From an uncultured Bacteroidales bacterium (GTDB lineage Bacteria > Bacteroidota > Bacteroidia > Bacteroidales > Muribaculaceae): DNA of 45,502 nt. A program made the translations under genes and the position numbers. The notes below the pieces were generated by a model. It saw only the letters and a list, made by a program, of their open reading frames with translations. It was not told where the DNA came from and made no database searches. This document shows, one piece after another, positions 16,417-25,452 of this stretch (position 1 is the stretch's first letter; the number at the start of each line of letters is the position of its first letter). The stretch covers positions 1 to 45,502 of the forward strand of contig CATZGB010000023.1 in the NCBI GenBank assembly GCA_958418815.1, read 5' to 3'.

Positions 16417-18465
16417 TCAGCGCGAGAACAGGGCGCGCAGGATGTCTGGGCGGTGCAGGCGGTTGAGCGACGCGGTGATTGATGCGCGGTAGGTGCGGTC
16501 ATACCAGAAAAAATACTGGCGCTGGGCGAGTTTCTCCTCTTGTGTCACCGGCGTGAACACCTTCTCAAGCGTGTAGGGATGATAGCCGGTGTAGTAGATT
16601 TCAGTGGCCACCGTCATTGGGGTGGGGGTGAAATCCTGCACCTGCTCAAGGTGGAAGTCGAGACGCTTGGTCTTGACCGCCAGCTGGGCCATGTCGATTT
16701 CATGACATCCCGGATGGGAGGAAATGAAGTAGGGGATGAGTTGCTGACGCAGGTCGTGGCGCTTGTTGACGGTGTCAAACAGGCGTTTGAACTCCTCAAA
16801 CTTGCTGAATGAGGGTTTGCGCATGATGTCGAGTACTCCATCCTCGGTATGTTCGGGAGCGACTTTCAGACGGCCGCTTACATGGTCGGTTATCAGCTCC
16901 TCGTTGTAGCGGCGTGAGGCCGCGTCGACATCGCTTCGTCCGGTCTTGTGCATCGACAGGTCGTATCTGACACCGCTGCCGACAAATGACTTCTTGACTC
17001 CAGGCAGCGCGTCGACGGAGTGGTAGATGTCGAGCAACGGACGGTGGTCGTTGTCGAGGTTGGGGCATGGCTTGGGATGGAGGCAGCTTGGCCTGAGGCA
17101 TTTGGCGCATATGTTTTTGTCGCGCCCTCCCATAGAGTACATGTTTGCCGAGGGGCCTCCGAGGTCTGAGATATAACCCTTGAAGCCCGGCATCTGGGTC
17201 ACCTGTCTGGCCTCGCGCAGGATTGACTCTTTCGAGCGGGATGCGATGAACTTCCCCTGATGGGCCGAGATGGTGCAGAACGCGCATCCTCCGAAGCACC
17301 CGCGGTGGAGATTGACCGAGAACCGTATCATATCGAATGCCGGAATCCTCTTGCCGAGATAGCGTGGATGGGGCAGACGGGTATAATTGAGGTCAAACGA
17401 ACGGTCAATCTGCTGTGTTGTCATCGGCGGGTACATGGGATTGACCCTGACCACGCGCCTGTTGTCAATCTGTTGCCATAAGGTCGCCCCTGTGAAGCGG
17501 TTGCTTTGCTGCTCGATGTGCTTGAAATTGGCCGCCTGGGCTTTCTTGTCGCGCAGGCAGTCGGTCCATGAGTTGAGGACTATGTGTTCCTGTCGCAGGC
17601 TCTCCTCCGCAGTAGTCTCCTCAATGATTTCCCGCATCCTCTCAGGGGTCTCGAAGATGACAGTCTGCGGAATGTCGCGTATTTCGGAAATTTTCTCTCC
17701 GGCGTCAAGCCTCCGGGCAAGCTCCAGTATGGGCAGTTCCCCCATGCCGTAGATTATCATATCCACGGGGGCATCGACAAGAATCGACGGCCTGAGACGG
17801 TCTTCCCAGTAATCATAATGTGACAGGCGGCGGAGCGATGCCTCTATGCCTCCGGCGATTACAGGCACATCGGGGTAGAGGTCGCGTAGGATCCTTGAGT
17901 AGACAATGGTCGGATAGTCGGGGCGCATACCGTGGCGGCCGTCAGGGGTGTACGCGTCATCGCTGCGGCGACGGCGCGCGGCGGTGTAGTGGTTGACCAT
18001 CGAGTCCATCGCTCCGGCCGAAACGCCGAAAAAGAGCCTCGGCTTGCCGAATTTCCTGAAATCACGGAGGTCATCCTGCCAGTTGGGTTGCGGCACGATG
18101 GCCACTTTGTATCCCCCTACCTCGACAAGCAGGCGGCCAAGCACCGCCGCGCCGAATGAGGGGTGGTCGACATAAGCGTCTCCGGAGAAAAGGACGATGT
18201 CCACCTCCTCCCAGCCATGGGCTTTCATCTCCTTGACAGAGGTGGGTAGCCAGTCGGTGACAGGGCGGCGGGGATATTCGATTATCGAGCCGCCGCAGTG
18301 ACGAGGCTGCTCTTTCTTGAGCTGTTCGCTGCGGGGTTGTTCCTTCCGAGGTGTGGTGTGGTTGGCCGTCGTGACGCTGTTGCCACGGGGATTGTTGCTG
18401 TGTCGGGTAGCTGAGTGCCTGCCCGAAAAACCTTTTTCGGATGTATGTCGGATTTTTTTAGGCAT
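16417..18465 (-). CDS. YgiQ-family radical SAM protein
   Basis: Uncharacterised radical SAM enzyme of the YgiQ family. The N-terminal domain (DWLPTSVKEMKAHGW, VDIVLFSGDAYVDHPSFGAAVLGRLLV) is cobalamin-binding-like. The core has the 4Fe-4S motif in RGCFGGCAFCTIS (CxxxCxxC), followed by a second Cys-rich segment (CAKCLRPSCLHPKPCPN). The C-terminal HPYTLEKVFTP region is also characteristic. The family usually starts close to the DWLP segment; here about 65 extra residues, basic and low in complexity, precede it and no internal Met offers a shorter start. It follows uvrB by 34 nt and is probably cotranscribed. Biological role unknown. Confidence 0.9.
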   Translation of the reverse strand: MPKKIRHTSEKGFSGRHSATRHSNNPRGNSVTTANHTTPRKEQPRSEQLKKEQPRHCGGSIIEYPRRPVTDWLPTSVKEMKAHGWEEVDIVLFSGDAYVDHPSFGAAVLGRLLVEVGGYKVAIVPQPNWQDDLRDFRKFGKPRLFFGVSAGAMDSMVNHYTAARRRRSDDAYTPDGRHGMRPDYPTIVYSRILRDLYPDVPVIAGGIEASLRRLSHYDYWEDRLRPSILVDAPVDMIIYGMGELPILELARRLDAGEKISEIRDIPQTVIFETPERMREIIEETTAEESLRQEHIVLNSWTDCLRDKKAQAANFKHIEQQSNRFTGATLWQQIDNRRVVRVNPMYPPMTTQQIDRSFDLNYTRLPHPRYLGKRIPAFDMIRFSVNLHRGCFGGCAFCTISAHQGKFIASRSKESILREARQVTQMPGFKGYISDLGGPSANMYSMGGRDKNICAKCLRPSCLHPKPCPNLDNDHRPLLDIYHSVDALPGVKKSFVGSGVRYDLSMHKTGRSDVDAASRRYNEELITDHVSGRLKVAPEHTEDGVLDIMRKPSFSKFEEFKRLFDTVNKRHDLRQQLIPYFISSHPGCHEIDMAQLAVKTKRLDFHLEQVQDFTPTPMTVATEIYYTGYHPYTLEKVFTPVTQEEKLAQRQYFFWYDRTYRASITASLNRLHRPDILRALFSR

Positions 18466-18499
18466 ATTTCACAGAGTGTTGGCTGCCGGCAGGGGCTTG

Positions 18500-20581
18500 T
18501 CACGCCATCGAGGCGGCCAGTTTCTCCATTTTCAGGATTTCATCGCGCAGGCGGGCGGCTTCCATGAACTCCATGTTTTTGGCGGCCTGCATCATATCGG
18601 TACGCATGCGGGTGATGTAGCGCTGGATTTCCCCCTTGCTCATATAGGGGATGACCGGGTCGGCGGCGATGTCTGTCGTCGAGGTGTATTCCTCCGCGTA
18701 CGGGATGACTTTCGCTGCCTGAGCCGCGGCCGAACGACGGCGGTCTCCGGTCCGCTGCGGGTTGGCCGCCGGGGCAAGATCCTCCGTGTCGAGGCCCACC
18801 AGTGCCGACCTTGCCTTGACGATGGCCTGCGGGGTGATGCCGTGTGCCTCGTTGTAGGCCATCTGTTTCTCGCGTCGGCGGCGTGTCTCCTCGATGGTGA
18901 GTTTCATCGAGTCGGTCATCTTGTCGGCATACATGATGACCATGCCGTTTAGGTTTCGGGCGGCTCGGCCGACGGTCTGGGTCAGCGAGCGGTGGGAGCG
19001 GAGGAATCCCTCCTTGTCTGCGTCGATGATGGCGACCAGCGACACCTCCGGCAGGTCGAGGCCCTCTCGGAGGAGGTTCACGCCGATGAGCACATCATAG
19101 ACTCCGGCCCGCAGGTCGTCGAGGATTTTGATGCGGTCGAGGGTGTCTACATCCGAGTGGATGTAGGCTGTCTTTATTTTCAGTTTGAGGAAATAGTCGT
19201 TCAGCTCCTCGGCCATGCGTTTGGTGAGGGTCGTGACCAGGACGCGCTCGCCACGTTCGCGGCGCAGCTCGATCTGTTCGAGCAGATGGTCGATCTGGTG
19301 CAGCGTTGGTTCCACCTCTATCAGCGGGTCGAGCAGACCGGTCGGGCGGATAACCTGCTCGACCACCACACCCTCGCTCTTCTCCAGCTCGTAGTCGGCC
19401 GGTGTCGCGCTGACATATATGATCTGTCCGGTCAGACGCTCGAATTCCTCGAACCGCAACGGGCGGTTGTCGAGGGCCGACTGCAGGCGGAAGCCGTAGT
19501 CGACAAGATTCTGCTTGCGAGACAGGTCGCCGCCATACATCGCCCTTATCTGCGGCACCGTCACATGGCTCTCGTCGATTATCGTCAGGTAGTCTTTCGG
19601 GAAATAGTCGAGGAGGCAGAATGGTCGCATGCCGGGTTCGCGGCCGTCGAAGTAGCGGCTGTAATTCTCGATGCCGGGGCAATGGCCCACCTCGCGTATC
19701 ATCTCTATGTCATAAGTGGTGCGCTCGTAAAGACGTTTGGCCTCAAGCGGTTTTGCCTCCTTGTTGAAAAACTCCACTTGCTCACCCAGGTCAAGTTCCA
19801 TCTGCGCCAACGCCGAAGCCTGCCTCTCCTTGGAGGTGACGAAAAGGTTGGCCGGGTAAATCTGGAAACGGTCATGACGGCCCAAGGGGGTGTTGTCGAG
19901 GGGATGGAGGGTGGCGATGGACTCGATTTCATCCCCGAAGAAAATCACGCGCAGGATTATCTCCTCATAGGCCAGGCGGATGTCCACCGTGTCTCCCTTG
20001 ACGCGGAAATTACCTCGGTTAAGTTCGATTTCATTGCGGCTGTATAGCGACTCGGCGAGCCTGCGCAGGAACGCGTTGCGGGATATCCGCTGTCCTTCCT
20101 TTATTTCGATCACGTTGGCGTCGAAGTCCTCGGGGTTCCCCATGCCGAAAAGGCATGAGACCGAACTTATCACGACTACATCGCGGCGTCCCGACAGGAG
20201 TGCCGACACTGTGGCCAGACGCAGTTTCTCGATTTCATCGTTGATTGACAGGTCTTTCTCGATATACTTGTCGACCGACGGTATGTATGCCTCCGGCTGG
20301 TAATAATCGTAATACGAGACGAAGTACTGCACGGAGTTCTCGGGGAAAAACTGCTTGAACTCGCTGTAAAGCTGGGCGGCCAGGGTCTTATTGTGGCTGA
20401 GTATGAGGGTCGGACGCTTCACCTGCTGTATGACATTTGCCATAGTGAATGTCTTTCCCGAGCCGGTCACGCCAAGCAACACCTGGGCGGGGAGGCCGTC
20501 GTTGACCCCCCTGACAAGTTCGGCGATGGCTTCCGGCTGGTCGCCTGTCGGTTTGTATTGGGATGTGAGTTTGAAGTCCAT
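18500..20581 (-). CDS. uvrB: Excinuclease ABC subunit B
   Basis: UvrB is the damage-verifying helicase-like subunit of nucleotide excision repair, working with UvrA and UvrC. Walker A GVTGSGKT (37-44), the beta-hairpin region YYDYYQPEAYIPSVDKYIEKD, the helicase motifs DESH and VGRAARN, and a C-terminal UVR domain (IQRYITRMRTDMMQAAKNMEFMEAARLRDEI) are all present. The 693 residues include a variable linker near 600-645 before the UVR domain. No uvrA or uvrC is in the window. Identification is secure. Confidence 0.98.
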   Translation of the reverse strand: MDFKLTSQYKPTGDQPEAIAELVRGVNDGLPAQVLLGVTGSGKTFTMANVIQQVKRPTLILSHNKTLAAQLYSEFKQFFPENSVQYFVSYYDYYQPEAYIPSVDKYIEKDLSINDEIEKLRLATVSALLSGRRDVVVISSVSCLFGMGNPEDFDANVIEIKEGQRISRNAFLRRLAESLYSRNEIELNRGNFRVKGDTVDIRLAYEEIILRVIFFGDEIESIATLHPLDNTPLGRHDRFQIYPANLFVTSKERQASALAQMELDLGEQVEFFNKEAKPLEAKRLYERTTYDIEMIREVGHCPGIENYSRYFDGREPGMRPFCLLDYFPKDYLTIIDESHVTVPQIRAMYGGDLSRKQNLVDYGFRLQSALDNRPLRFEEFERLTGQIIYVSATPADYELEKSEGVVVEQVIRPTGLLDPLIEVEPTLHQIDHLLEQIELRRERGERVLVTTLTKRMAEELNDYFLKLKIKTAYIHSDVDTLDRIKILDDLRAGVYDVLIGVNLLREGLDLPEVSLVAIIDADKEGFLRSHRSLTQTVGRAARNLNGMVIMYADKMTDSMKLTIEETRRRREKQMAYNEAHGITPQAIVKARSALVGLDTEDLAPAANPQRTGDRRRSAAAQAAKVIPYAEEYTSTTDIAADPVIPYMSKGEIQRYITRMRTDMMQAAKNMEFMEAARLRDEILKMEKLAASMA

Positions 20582-20633
20582 CGGTGGTATAACAATCCTG
20601 CGCCTGGTAATGTTACCGGTGAGGCGACCGGTC

Positions 20634-21074
20634 TCAGCGGAGACGGTCGGCGGCTTTGAGGAGTTTCTCGTCGTGGCTGATTCCTCTGTATGCCAGCAAC
20701 GCGAAAACGACGGCTCCGGCGAGCAGCAAGATGCTGCCCATCCATTCGGCCTTCGCGCCTTCGCCCTGGAAACCGTAGACCATCAGGCAGGCACACACGG
20801 CAAGCACGGCTATGAGTATGACTGCCACGATTGTCATCATCTTCTGCCGGCGGGTGTCCTTGAACGAGAATATGTTGATAATCAGCAGCGCTGTGACGAG
20901 CAGGCCGACAATGAGCATCACCCAGTTGTCTGAGGGATACATGAAGGTGACAGAGTCGGGATTCATGATCTCAGGGCCTTCCATGCTGACATAAGCCATC
21001 GGGAGGAAACAGAACAGGGCAACCAGGATTGCCGCCACAAGCAACCACACGGATTGCCAACGTTGAATTACCAT
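20634..21074 (-). CDS. DUF4293-family membrane protein
   Basis: A small inner membrane protein with four predicted helices (about 8-28, 49-69, 78-100 and 110-130). The opening MVIQRWQSVWLLVAAI is typical of DUF4293, a Bacteroidetes family without known function. It has its own -7 element and lies 52 nt upstream of uvrB on the same strand, so readthrough into uvrB is possible. No function is proposed. Confidence 0.8.
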   Translation of the reverse strand: MVIQRWQSVWLLVAAILVALFCFLPMAYVSMEGPEIMNPDSVTFMYPSDNWVMLIVGLLVTALLIINIFSFKDTRRQKMMTIVAVILIAVLAVCACLMVYGFQGEGAKAEWMGSILLLAGAVVFALLAYRGISHDEKLLKAADRLR

Positions 21075-21101
21075 ACAGTTTTATGAGTTTGGATTAGGCT
21101 G

Positions 21102-21109
21102 CAAATTTA
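21102..21109 (-). promoter_or_regulatory. -7 promoter element for the DUF4293 gene
   Basis: The minus strand reads TAAATTTG, a full match to TAnnTTTG, 27 nt before the ATG. No clear -33 element is seen. Confidence 0.5.
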
Positions 21110-21115
21110 CGTTTT

Positions 21116-21149
21116 TTTTCCGACATCATTGCTGTTGACTGCCGGAAAA
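21116..21149. repeat. Inverted repeat downstream of the TPR gene
   Basis: Arms TTTTCCGACA and TGCCGGAAAA (10 bp with one G-U pair, 14-nt loop) lie just past the TPR gene stop and directly before the DUF4293 promoter. No T-run follows in either direction beyond the arms, so its use as a terminator is uncertain. Confidence 0.35.
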
Positions 21150-21151
21150 GC

Positions 21152-23446
21152 TTATGACAGGGAGTATAGGAGGGCATCGGTGATGAGCGGAATCAGCGAT
21201 GGGGCGACTCCGAGGTGTGACAGCGCGGGGGCGTCGGCTTTCATGTCGGCGATGAAACTGTCGATTGACGCGCGTGGCACGTCGCCCGACACGTTGGCCC
21301 CGCTGACTGCTGCTTTGGCGGTGTCTATGACGGGGTTGCCCGAACTGCCTGCCGGACGTGGGCGCGACAGTATGCTAAGCCGGTAGAAATTCTGCGCTTC
21401 TGCGAAGCGACCTGTGGCCAGTGAGAGATGGCCCATGTTGAGGAAATCCTCAGGTTTGGGGTCGAAGTCGGTCAACACGCGTTCGTAGTATTTCCGGCTC
21501 TGGTCAAACTGCTTGTCCATCAGCAGGCTCCATGCGAGAGGCCGCAGCGCTTTGCCCGACTCCTCGTCAAGGTAGAAAGCTTTGTAGAAGGAGTTGACCG
21601 CCTCGGTGTTATGTCCCAGGGCCAGATGGGCGCGGCCCATGGCCATGGAGTTGGATGGCTGGTCGGGGCGCAGCTCTTCAAGGCGCTCACATGCCGCCAG
21701 GGCCGACGAATGGTTGCCGAGCATCGCGTGGCATTTCGCCAGGCGCCCCAAGGTCCATACGCTGCGGTTGTCGAGCATGTCGGCTTTCTCAAAGCACGAG
21801 AGCGCCGCCGAGGTGCGGCCGAGCTTCATCAGGCAGTGGCCCATCTTCTGGTACACGGCCGCGGACGGGTCGGCGATTGAGTCGATGATCTCAAAGACAT
21901 CCAGGGCCTCCTGCCTGTATTGGTGGGAGAAATAGAATTCAGCGATCAGGGTGAGCAGTTCGGGTTCCTTGACATCCTCCACCAGAGCCGGGACAGCCAC
22001 GAGGTTCACCCCCTCGCCAAACGGGTTGTAGAATTCACCCTTGCGGCGGAAAAGCCTGAAGAAACGGTAGAAGTTCTGAACCTGTCGCCGTATGAGGTCG
22101 CGGCGGCTATCTGCCGGCAAGTCGAGCGACGCGGCTCTCAGTTCGTTGAACTGGTCGGCCTGAGCGTTGAGCTGTCCCATAACAATGTCGCGCTGGGCTG
22201 CGGGCACATGTGCCAGCGACATCAGCAGGGAGTATTTGTCGCTGTCACAAAGGAAATGGAGCGGCTCAAACATTCCGGCTATCTTGCTGAGGCCTCCGTT
22301 GCCGGGGATGTCGGCAAACTCGCTGCGGTCGCAATGGAACGGCACAAACCAGTTGGCAATCTCGTTGAAGAACGGAAACTGCTTCAGATGGGAGAAGGTG
22401 CCCATCATTATGTCGCCACCTTCCTCCTGGATTTCGCTCATCTCCTTCAGGCGGTCGGCGAGCCCTGACTTGTCAAGCATCTCCTGCCATTCGGGGTTCT
22501 CCTCCATATCCTCGGGGGTGACCGTCTCGGTGGGGGAGAGCTTGCGCTCGAACTCAGGCCGCAGTTTCATCATCTCCGGCACTATCTCGTCGCGAATCTT
22601 GGCCGATATGCGGTCTGTGTCGCGGGTGCGTGTAAGCTCCATGTATGCGGCCCTCAGGTCTGGCAGCCATGTCGGCAGTTCCCTGACAGAGGCGAAACGG
22701 TCGCGCAGGCGGCGGGGCATCAGGCGGTCGCGCCACCTGTGCATGACTGTCAGCAACCCGATCAGGGCTACTGCCGACACCTGCTGGCTGCCGCCGGTGT
22801 AGAGGTCGCAGAGCAATTCAAGGCGGCGCGCGTCGTAGAATTCAAGTCCGCCAAGCGCCAGGGCCCAGGTGAACAACACCACGGCGTGGTCGGGCAGCAC
22901 CTTGGACCCGAGTGTGGAGCCTATAGCCTCCGCATCACCTCTTGAGAGGGGGAATGTGACCCATAATATGTTGAATATCTTGCGCTCAAGCAGTTCCCTC
23001 TCGGATGTCGCCGCGTGGAACCCGGTGGAATGTGTACCCGAAGCCACCAGGTCGAGCAGCGATCTTTCGGAGCAATCCTTCAGGTATTTGTCGAGCAGGG
23101 AGGGTATGTTCTCTGCCGGATTGGCTCGCAGGTAACGCAGGTTGTTGTAATACAAGGTTGGCGCCTCCTTGGCGGTGTTGTTGCGTTCGAGCCTGTCTGT
23201 TATTGTCAGGATGGTCTCGCCGATTTCGGCCGTCATCTCATCCCTGGCGGGATCTTCCGCGCCAGACACGGCGTAAGAGAGCAATCTGCGGTATGATTGC
23301 TCGGCCTCGTCGAGGGTGTCTGAAATCTCCCATGCCATGTTGCCTTCTGACAGGGTTCTGGCGAGGCTGAACGCTTCGCGCAGACGCGATTGCGACACAC
23401 ATTTTTTCACGTTGTCTTTAATATCGGCAAAGAGGTCTTTTTTCAT
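21152..23446 (-). CDS. Large tetratricopeptide repeat protein
   Basis: A 764-residue soluble protein without signal peptide or membrane helix. The C-terminal third holds several TPR units (about 530-690, for example AAVYQKMGHCLMKLGRTSAALSCFEKADML and SNSMAMGRAHLALGHNTEAVNSFYKAFYL). The N-terminal 450 residues are helical with no domain I recognise. TPRs indicate a scaffolding role, but partners cannot be named. It is transcribed from its own -7 element, away from gdhA. Confidence 0.75.
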   Translation of the reverse strand: MKKDLFADIKDNVKKCVSQSRLREAFSLARTLSEGNMAWEISDTLDEAEQSYRRLLSYAVSGAEDPARDEMTAEIGETILTITDRLERNNTAKEAPTLYYNNLRYLRANPAENIPSLLDKYLKDCSERSLLDLVASGTHSTGFHAATSERELLERKIFNILWVTFPLSRGDAEAIGSTLGSKVLPDHAVVLFTWALALGGLEFYDARRLELLCDLYTGGSQQVSAVALIGLLTVMHRWRDRLMPRRLRDRFASVRELPTWLPDLRAAYMELTRTRDTDRISAKIRDEIVPEMMKLRPEFERKLSPTETVTPEDMEENPEWQEMLDKSGLADRLKEMSEIQEEGGDIMMGTFSHLKQFPFFNEIANWFVPFHCDRSEFADIPGNGGLSKIAGMFEPLHFLCDSDKYSLLMSLAHVPAAQRDIVMGQLNAQADQFNELRAASLDLPADSRRDLIRRQVQNFYRFFRLFRRKGEFYNPFGEGVNLVAVPALVEDVKEPELLTLIAEFYFSHQYRQEALDVFEIIDSIADPSAAVYQKMGHCLMKLGRTSAALSCFEKADMLDNRSVWTLGRLAKCHAMLGNHSSALAACERLEELRPDQPSNSMAMGRAHLALGHNTEAVNSFYKAFYLDEESGKALRPLAWSLLMDKQFDQSRKYYERVLTDFDPKPEDFLNMGHLSLATGRFAEAQNFYRLSILSRPRPAGSSGNPVIDTAKAAVSGANVSGDVPRASIDSFIADMKADAPALSHLGVAPSLIPLITDALLYSLS

Positions 23447-23465
23447 TCAGGGGGTAAAGTTTTTG

Positions 23466-23473
23466 CAAATATA
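23466..23473 (-). promoter_or_regulatory. -7 promoter element for the TPR gene
   Basis: The minus strand reads TATATTTG, 19 nt before the ATG. The upstream TTTG at 23487-23490 is too close (13 nt) for a standard -33 element. Confidence 0.5.
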
Positions 23474-23560
23474 ACAAACAATAGTGCAAACATCTTGCCA
23501 AAATAATGGAAAAACGTTGGGGGATGGCAAAACGGCATCTGAAAAAAGGGAAAAAATAAT

Positions 23561-23600
23561 TCAATTTTTTCTTGCTATATTCAATTTTTAAGTGCTATAT
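23561..23600 (+). repeat. Tandem 20-nt near-repeat spanning the gdhA promoter
   Basis: Two adjacent 20-nt units share the TCAATTTTT start and the GCTATAT end and differ at about four central positions. The second unit supplies most of the -7 element. Confidence 0.6.
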
Positions 23601-23603
23601 TTG
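23571..23603 (+). promoter_or_regulatory. Vegetative promoter of gdhA
   Basis: CTTG (23571-23574) lies 21 nt before a perfect -7 element TATATTTG (23596-23603). The predicted leader is about 115 nt long. Confidence 0.7.
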
Positions 23604-23634
23604 CGGTGGTGTTAGTCGATAACGGCCAATCACC

Positions 23635-23668
23635 TTAAAGCCTGCTTTAAAAAGATGCTTTATAGCAT
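23635..23668 (+). other. Two small hairpins in the gdhA leader
   Basis: TTAAAG/CTTTAA (23635-23650) and ATGCT/AGCAT (23655-23668) can form short AU-rich stems in the 5' leader. They do not resemble a riboswitch I know. Confidence 0.35.
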
Positions 23669-23722
23669 AAAATGTTATATTGACGGAATAAACTGAAAGT
23701 TCAACCAATTCATACATACGTT

Positions 23723-25060
23723 ATGGATATAAACAATATCATGAACGCCCTGGAGGCAAAGCATCCGGGTGAGAAAGAGTACCTGCAGGCAGTCCGCGAG
23801 GTTCTTATGTCAGTAGTTGACGTTTACAACCAGCATCCTGAGTTTGAACGCAACAAAATCATCGAGCGTATGGTCGAGCCTGACAAGATTGTCACATTCC
23901 GTGTTACCTGGCTTGACGACAATGGTGACGTGCAGAACAACATCGGTTACCGCGTGCAGTTCAACAACGCCATCGGCCCGTACAAGGGTGGTATCCGCTT
24001 CCACGCGTCTGTCAACCTTTCGATTCTGAAATTCCTCGGTTTCGAGCAGACCTTCAAGAACGCTCTGACCACACTCCCGATGGGTGGTGCGAAAGGCGGT
24101 TCTGACTTCTCTCCCCGTGGCAAGAGCGACCGTGAAATCATGCGCTTCTGCCAGGCGTTTATCCTCGGCCTCTGGAAGAACCTCGGTCCCGACCGTGACG
24201 TTCCCGCCGGTGACATCGGCGTTGGTGGCCGCGAGGTAGGCTATATGTATGGAATGTACAAAAAGCTCGTCAACGAGCACACCGGCACATTCACCGGCAA
24301 GGGCTTCGACTTCGGCGGTTCACGCCTGCGTCCCGAAGCCACCGGTTTCGGCGCCCTCTACTTCGTGCAGAACATGCTGGCTCTGAAGAACGAAGACCTC
24401 AAGGGCAAGACTGTCGCAATCTCCGGCTTCGGCAACGTGGCATGGGGTGCGGCCATCAAGGCCACCGAGCTTGGCGGCAAGGTTGTCACCATCTCCGGTC
24501 CCGACGGTTATGTTTATGATCCCGACGGTATCAGCGGTGAAAAGATCGAATACATGCTCGAACTCCGCGCTTCAGGCAACGACATCGTCGCTCCCTACGC
24601 CGAGAAATATCCCAGCGCCACATTCTTCCCCGGCAAGAAGCCTTGGGAGCAGAAGGTCGACATCGCTCTCCCCTGCGCTACCCAGAACGAGGTGAACGGC
24701 GAGGATGCCAAGCAGATGGTCGCCAATGGCGTGAAGCTGGTGGCCGAGGTCTCCAACATGGGTTGCACACCCGAGGCTATCGACTGCTTCATCGAGAACC
24801 GCCTGAACTACGCTCCCGGCAAGGCTGTCAACGCAGGCGGTGTCGCTTGCTCGGGCCTTGAGATGACCCAGGACGCAGAGCATCTCCAGTGGACTGCCGA
24901 AGAGGTTGACGCCAAGCTCCATCAGATCATGGCCGCCATCCACGAGCAGTGCCTCATGTATGGAATGCAGGAGGATGGTTACCTCAACTACATGAAGGGT
25001 GCCAACATCGCCGGCTTCATGAAGGTCGCAAACGCAATGATGGAACAGGGCGTTATCTGA
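23723..25060 (+). CDS. gdhA: NADP-type glutamate dehydrogenase
   Basis: A cytoplasmic hexameric enzyme that converts 2-oxoglutarate and ammonium to glutamate, the main ammonium entry route in many gut Bacteroidales. The motifs GPYKGGIRFH, PMGGAKGGSDFSPRGKSD (substrate lysines) and PAGDIGVGGREVGYMYG (catalytic Asp) are intact. The Rossmann segment is VAISGFGNVAWG. The 445-residue length matches the biosynthetic small-hexamer class; NADP preference is inferred from that class. It is monocistronic, with a strong promoter, a long leader and a strong terminator. Confidence 0.96.
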   Translation: MDINNIMNALEAKHPGEKEYLQAVREVLMSVVDVYNQHPEFERNKIIERMVEPDKIVTFRVTWLDDNGDVQNNIGYRVQFNNAIGPYKGGIRFHASVNLSILKFLGFEQTFKNALTTLPMGGAKGGSDFSPRGKSDREIMRFCQAFILGLWKNLGPDRDVPAGDIGVGGREVGYMYGMYKKLVNEHTGTFTGKGFDFGGSRLRPEATGFGALYFVQNMLALKNEDLKGKTVAISGFGNVAWGAAIKATELGGKVVTISGPDGYVYDPDGISGEKIEYMLELRASGNDIVAPYAEKYPSATFFPGKKPWEQKVDIALPCATQNEVNGEDAKQMVANGVKLVAEVSNMGCTPEAIDCFIENRLNYAPGKAVNAGGVACSGLEMTQDAEHLQWTAEEVDAKLHQIMAAIHEQCLMYGMQEDGYLNYMKGANIAGFMKVANAMMEQGVI

Positions 25061-25090
25061 TAACCGCCGTCTGATTCACCGACATAACAC

Positions 25091-25126
25091 CCGCGCCGAT
25101 TCTTTTGTGAGTCGGCGCGGTTTTTT
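25091..25126 (+). terminator. Strong rho-independent terminator of gdhA
   Basis: CCGCGCCGA (25091-25099) pairs perfectly with TCGGCGCGG (25112-25120) across a 12-nt loop and is followed by six T. It lies 30 nt after the gdhA stop. Confidence 0.93.
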
Positions 25127-25139
25127 GATGGAATTTTAT

Positions 25140-25147
25140 TAACTTTG
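25140..25147 (+). promoter_or_regulatory. -7 promoter element for the HU/LysM gene pair
   Basis: A perfect TAACTTTG lies 17 nt before the TTG start. No -33 TTTG occurs at standard distance, partly because the gdhA terminator fills that space. Confidence 0.5.
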
Positions 25148-25164
25148 CCGAAATTCTATACACA

Positions 25165-25452
25165 TTGGACAGCAGACAATTCATAAACATAATGGCCAAG
25201 CGCCTCAACCTTGAGGTCTCCACAGCCGAGCGGCTCGTGGAGGGATTCGTCGAGGTGGTAGGAGAGGAGTGTGGCAACCTCAACAGGCTGGCACTCCCAT
25301 CGTTGGGCTCATTCCAAGGGGTCAAACGCAATGAGACTGTGGTGAGAGATCTCTCCACAGGTCGCCGTGTGCTTCTTCCCCCGGCCATCGAGCTGGAATT
25401 TGTGCCCGGCGGACGGCTAAAGAACGGGATCTCGGAGGGCCCCCGCAAATGA
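25165..25452 (+). CDS. HU/IHF-family DNA-binding protein
   Basis: A small protein with the HU fold. DSRQFINIMAKRLNLEVSTAERLVEGFVEVV corresponds to the two N-terminal dimerisation helices, LALPSLGSFQGVKR to the core strand, and LSTGRRVLLPPAIELEFVPGGRLK to the DNA-binding arm region. I chose the TTG start because it restores the complete first helix; the next ATG, nine codons on, would remove it. The 95-residue length is typical. The gene overlaps the next one by ATGA, so the two are translationally coupled. The arm lacks the usual RNP tripeptide, so DNA-binding mode may differ. Confidence 0.82.
   Translation: MDSRQFINIMAKRLNLEVSTAERLVEGFVEVVGEECGNLNRLALPSLGSFQGVKRNETVVRDLSTGRRVLLPPAIELEFVPGGRLKNGISEGPRK

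Noticed and set aside
18992..20047. 351-codon plus-strand frame opposite uvrB
   Set aside because: Shadow of uvrB codons; no recognisable protein features.
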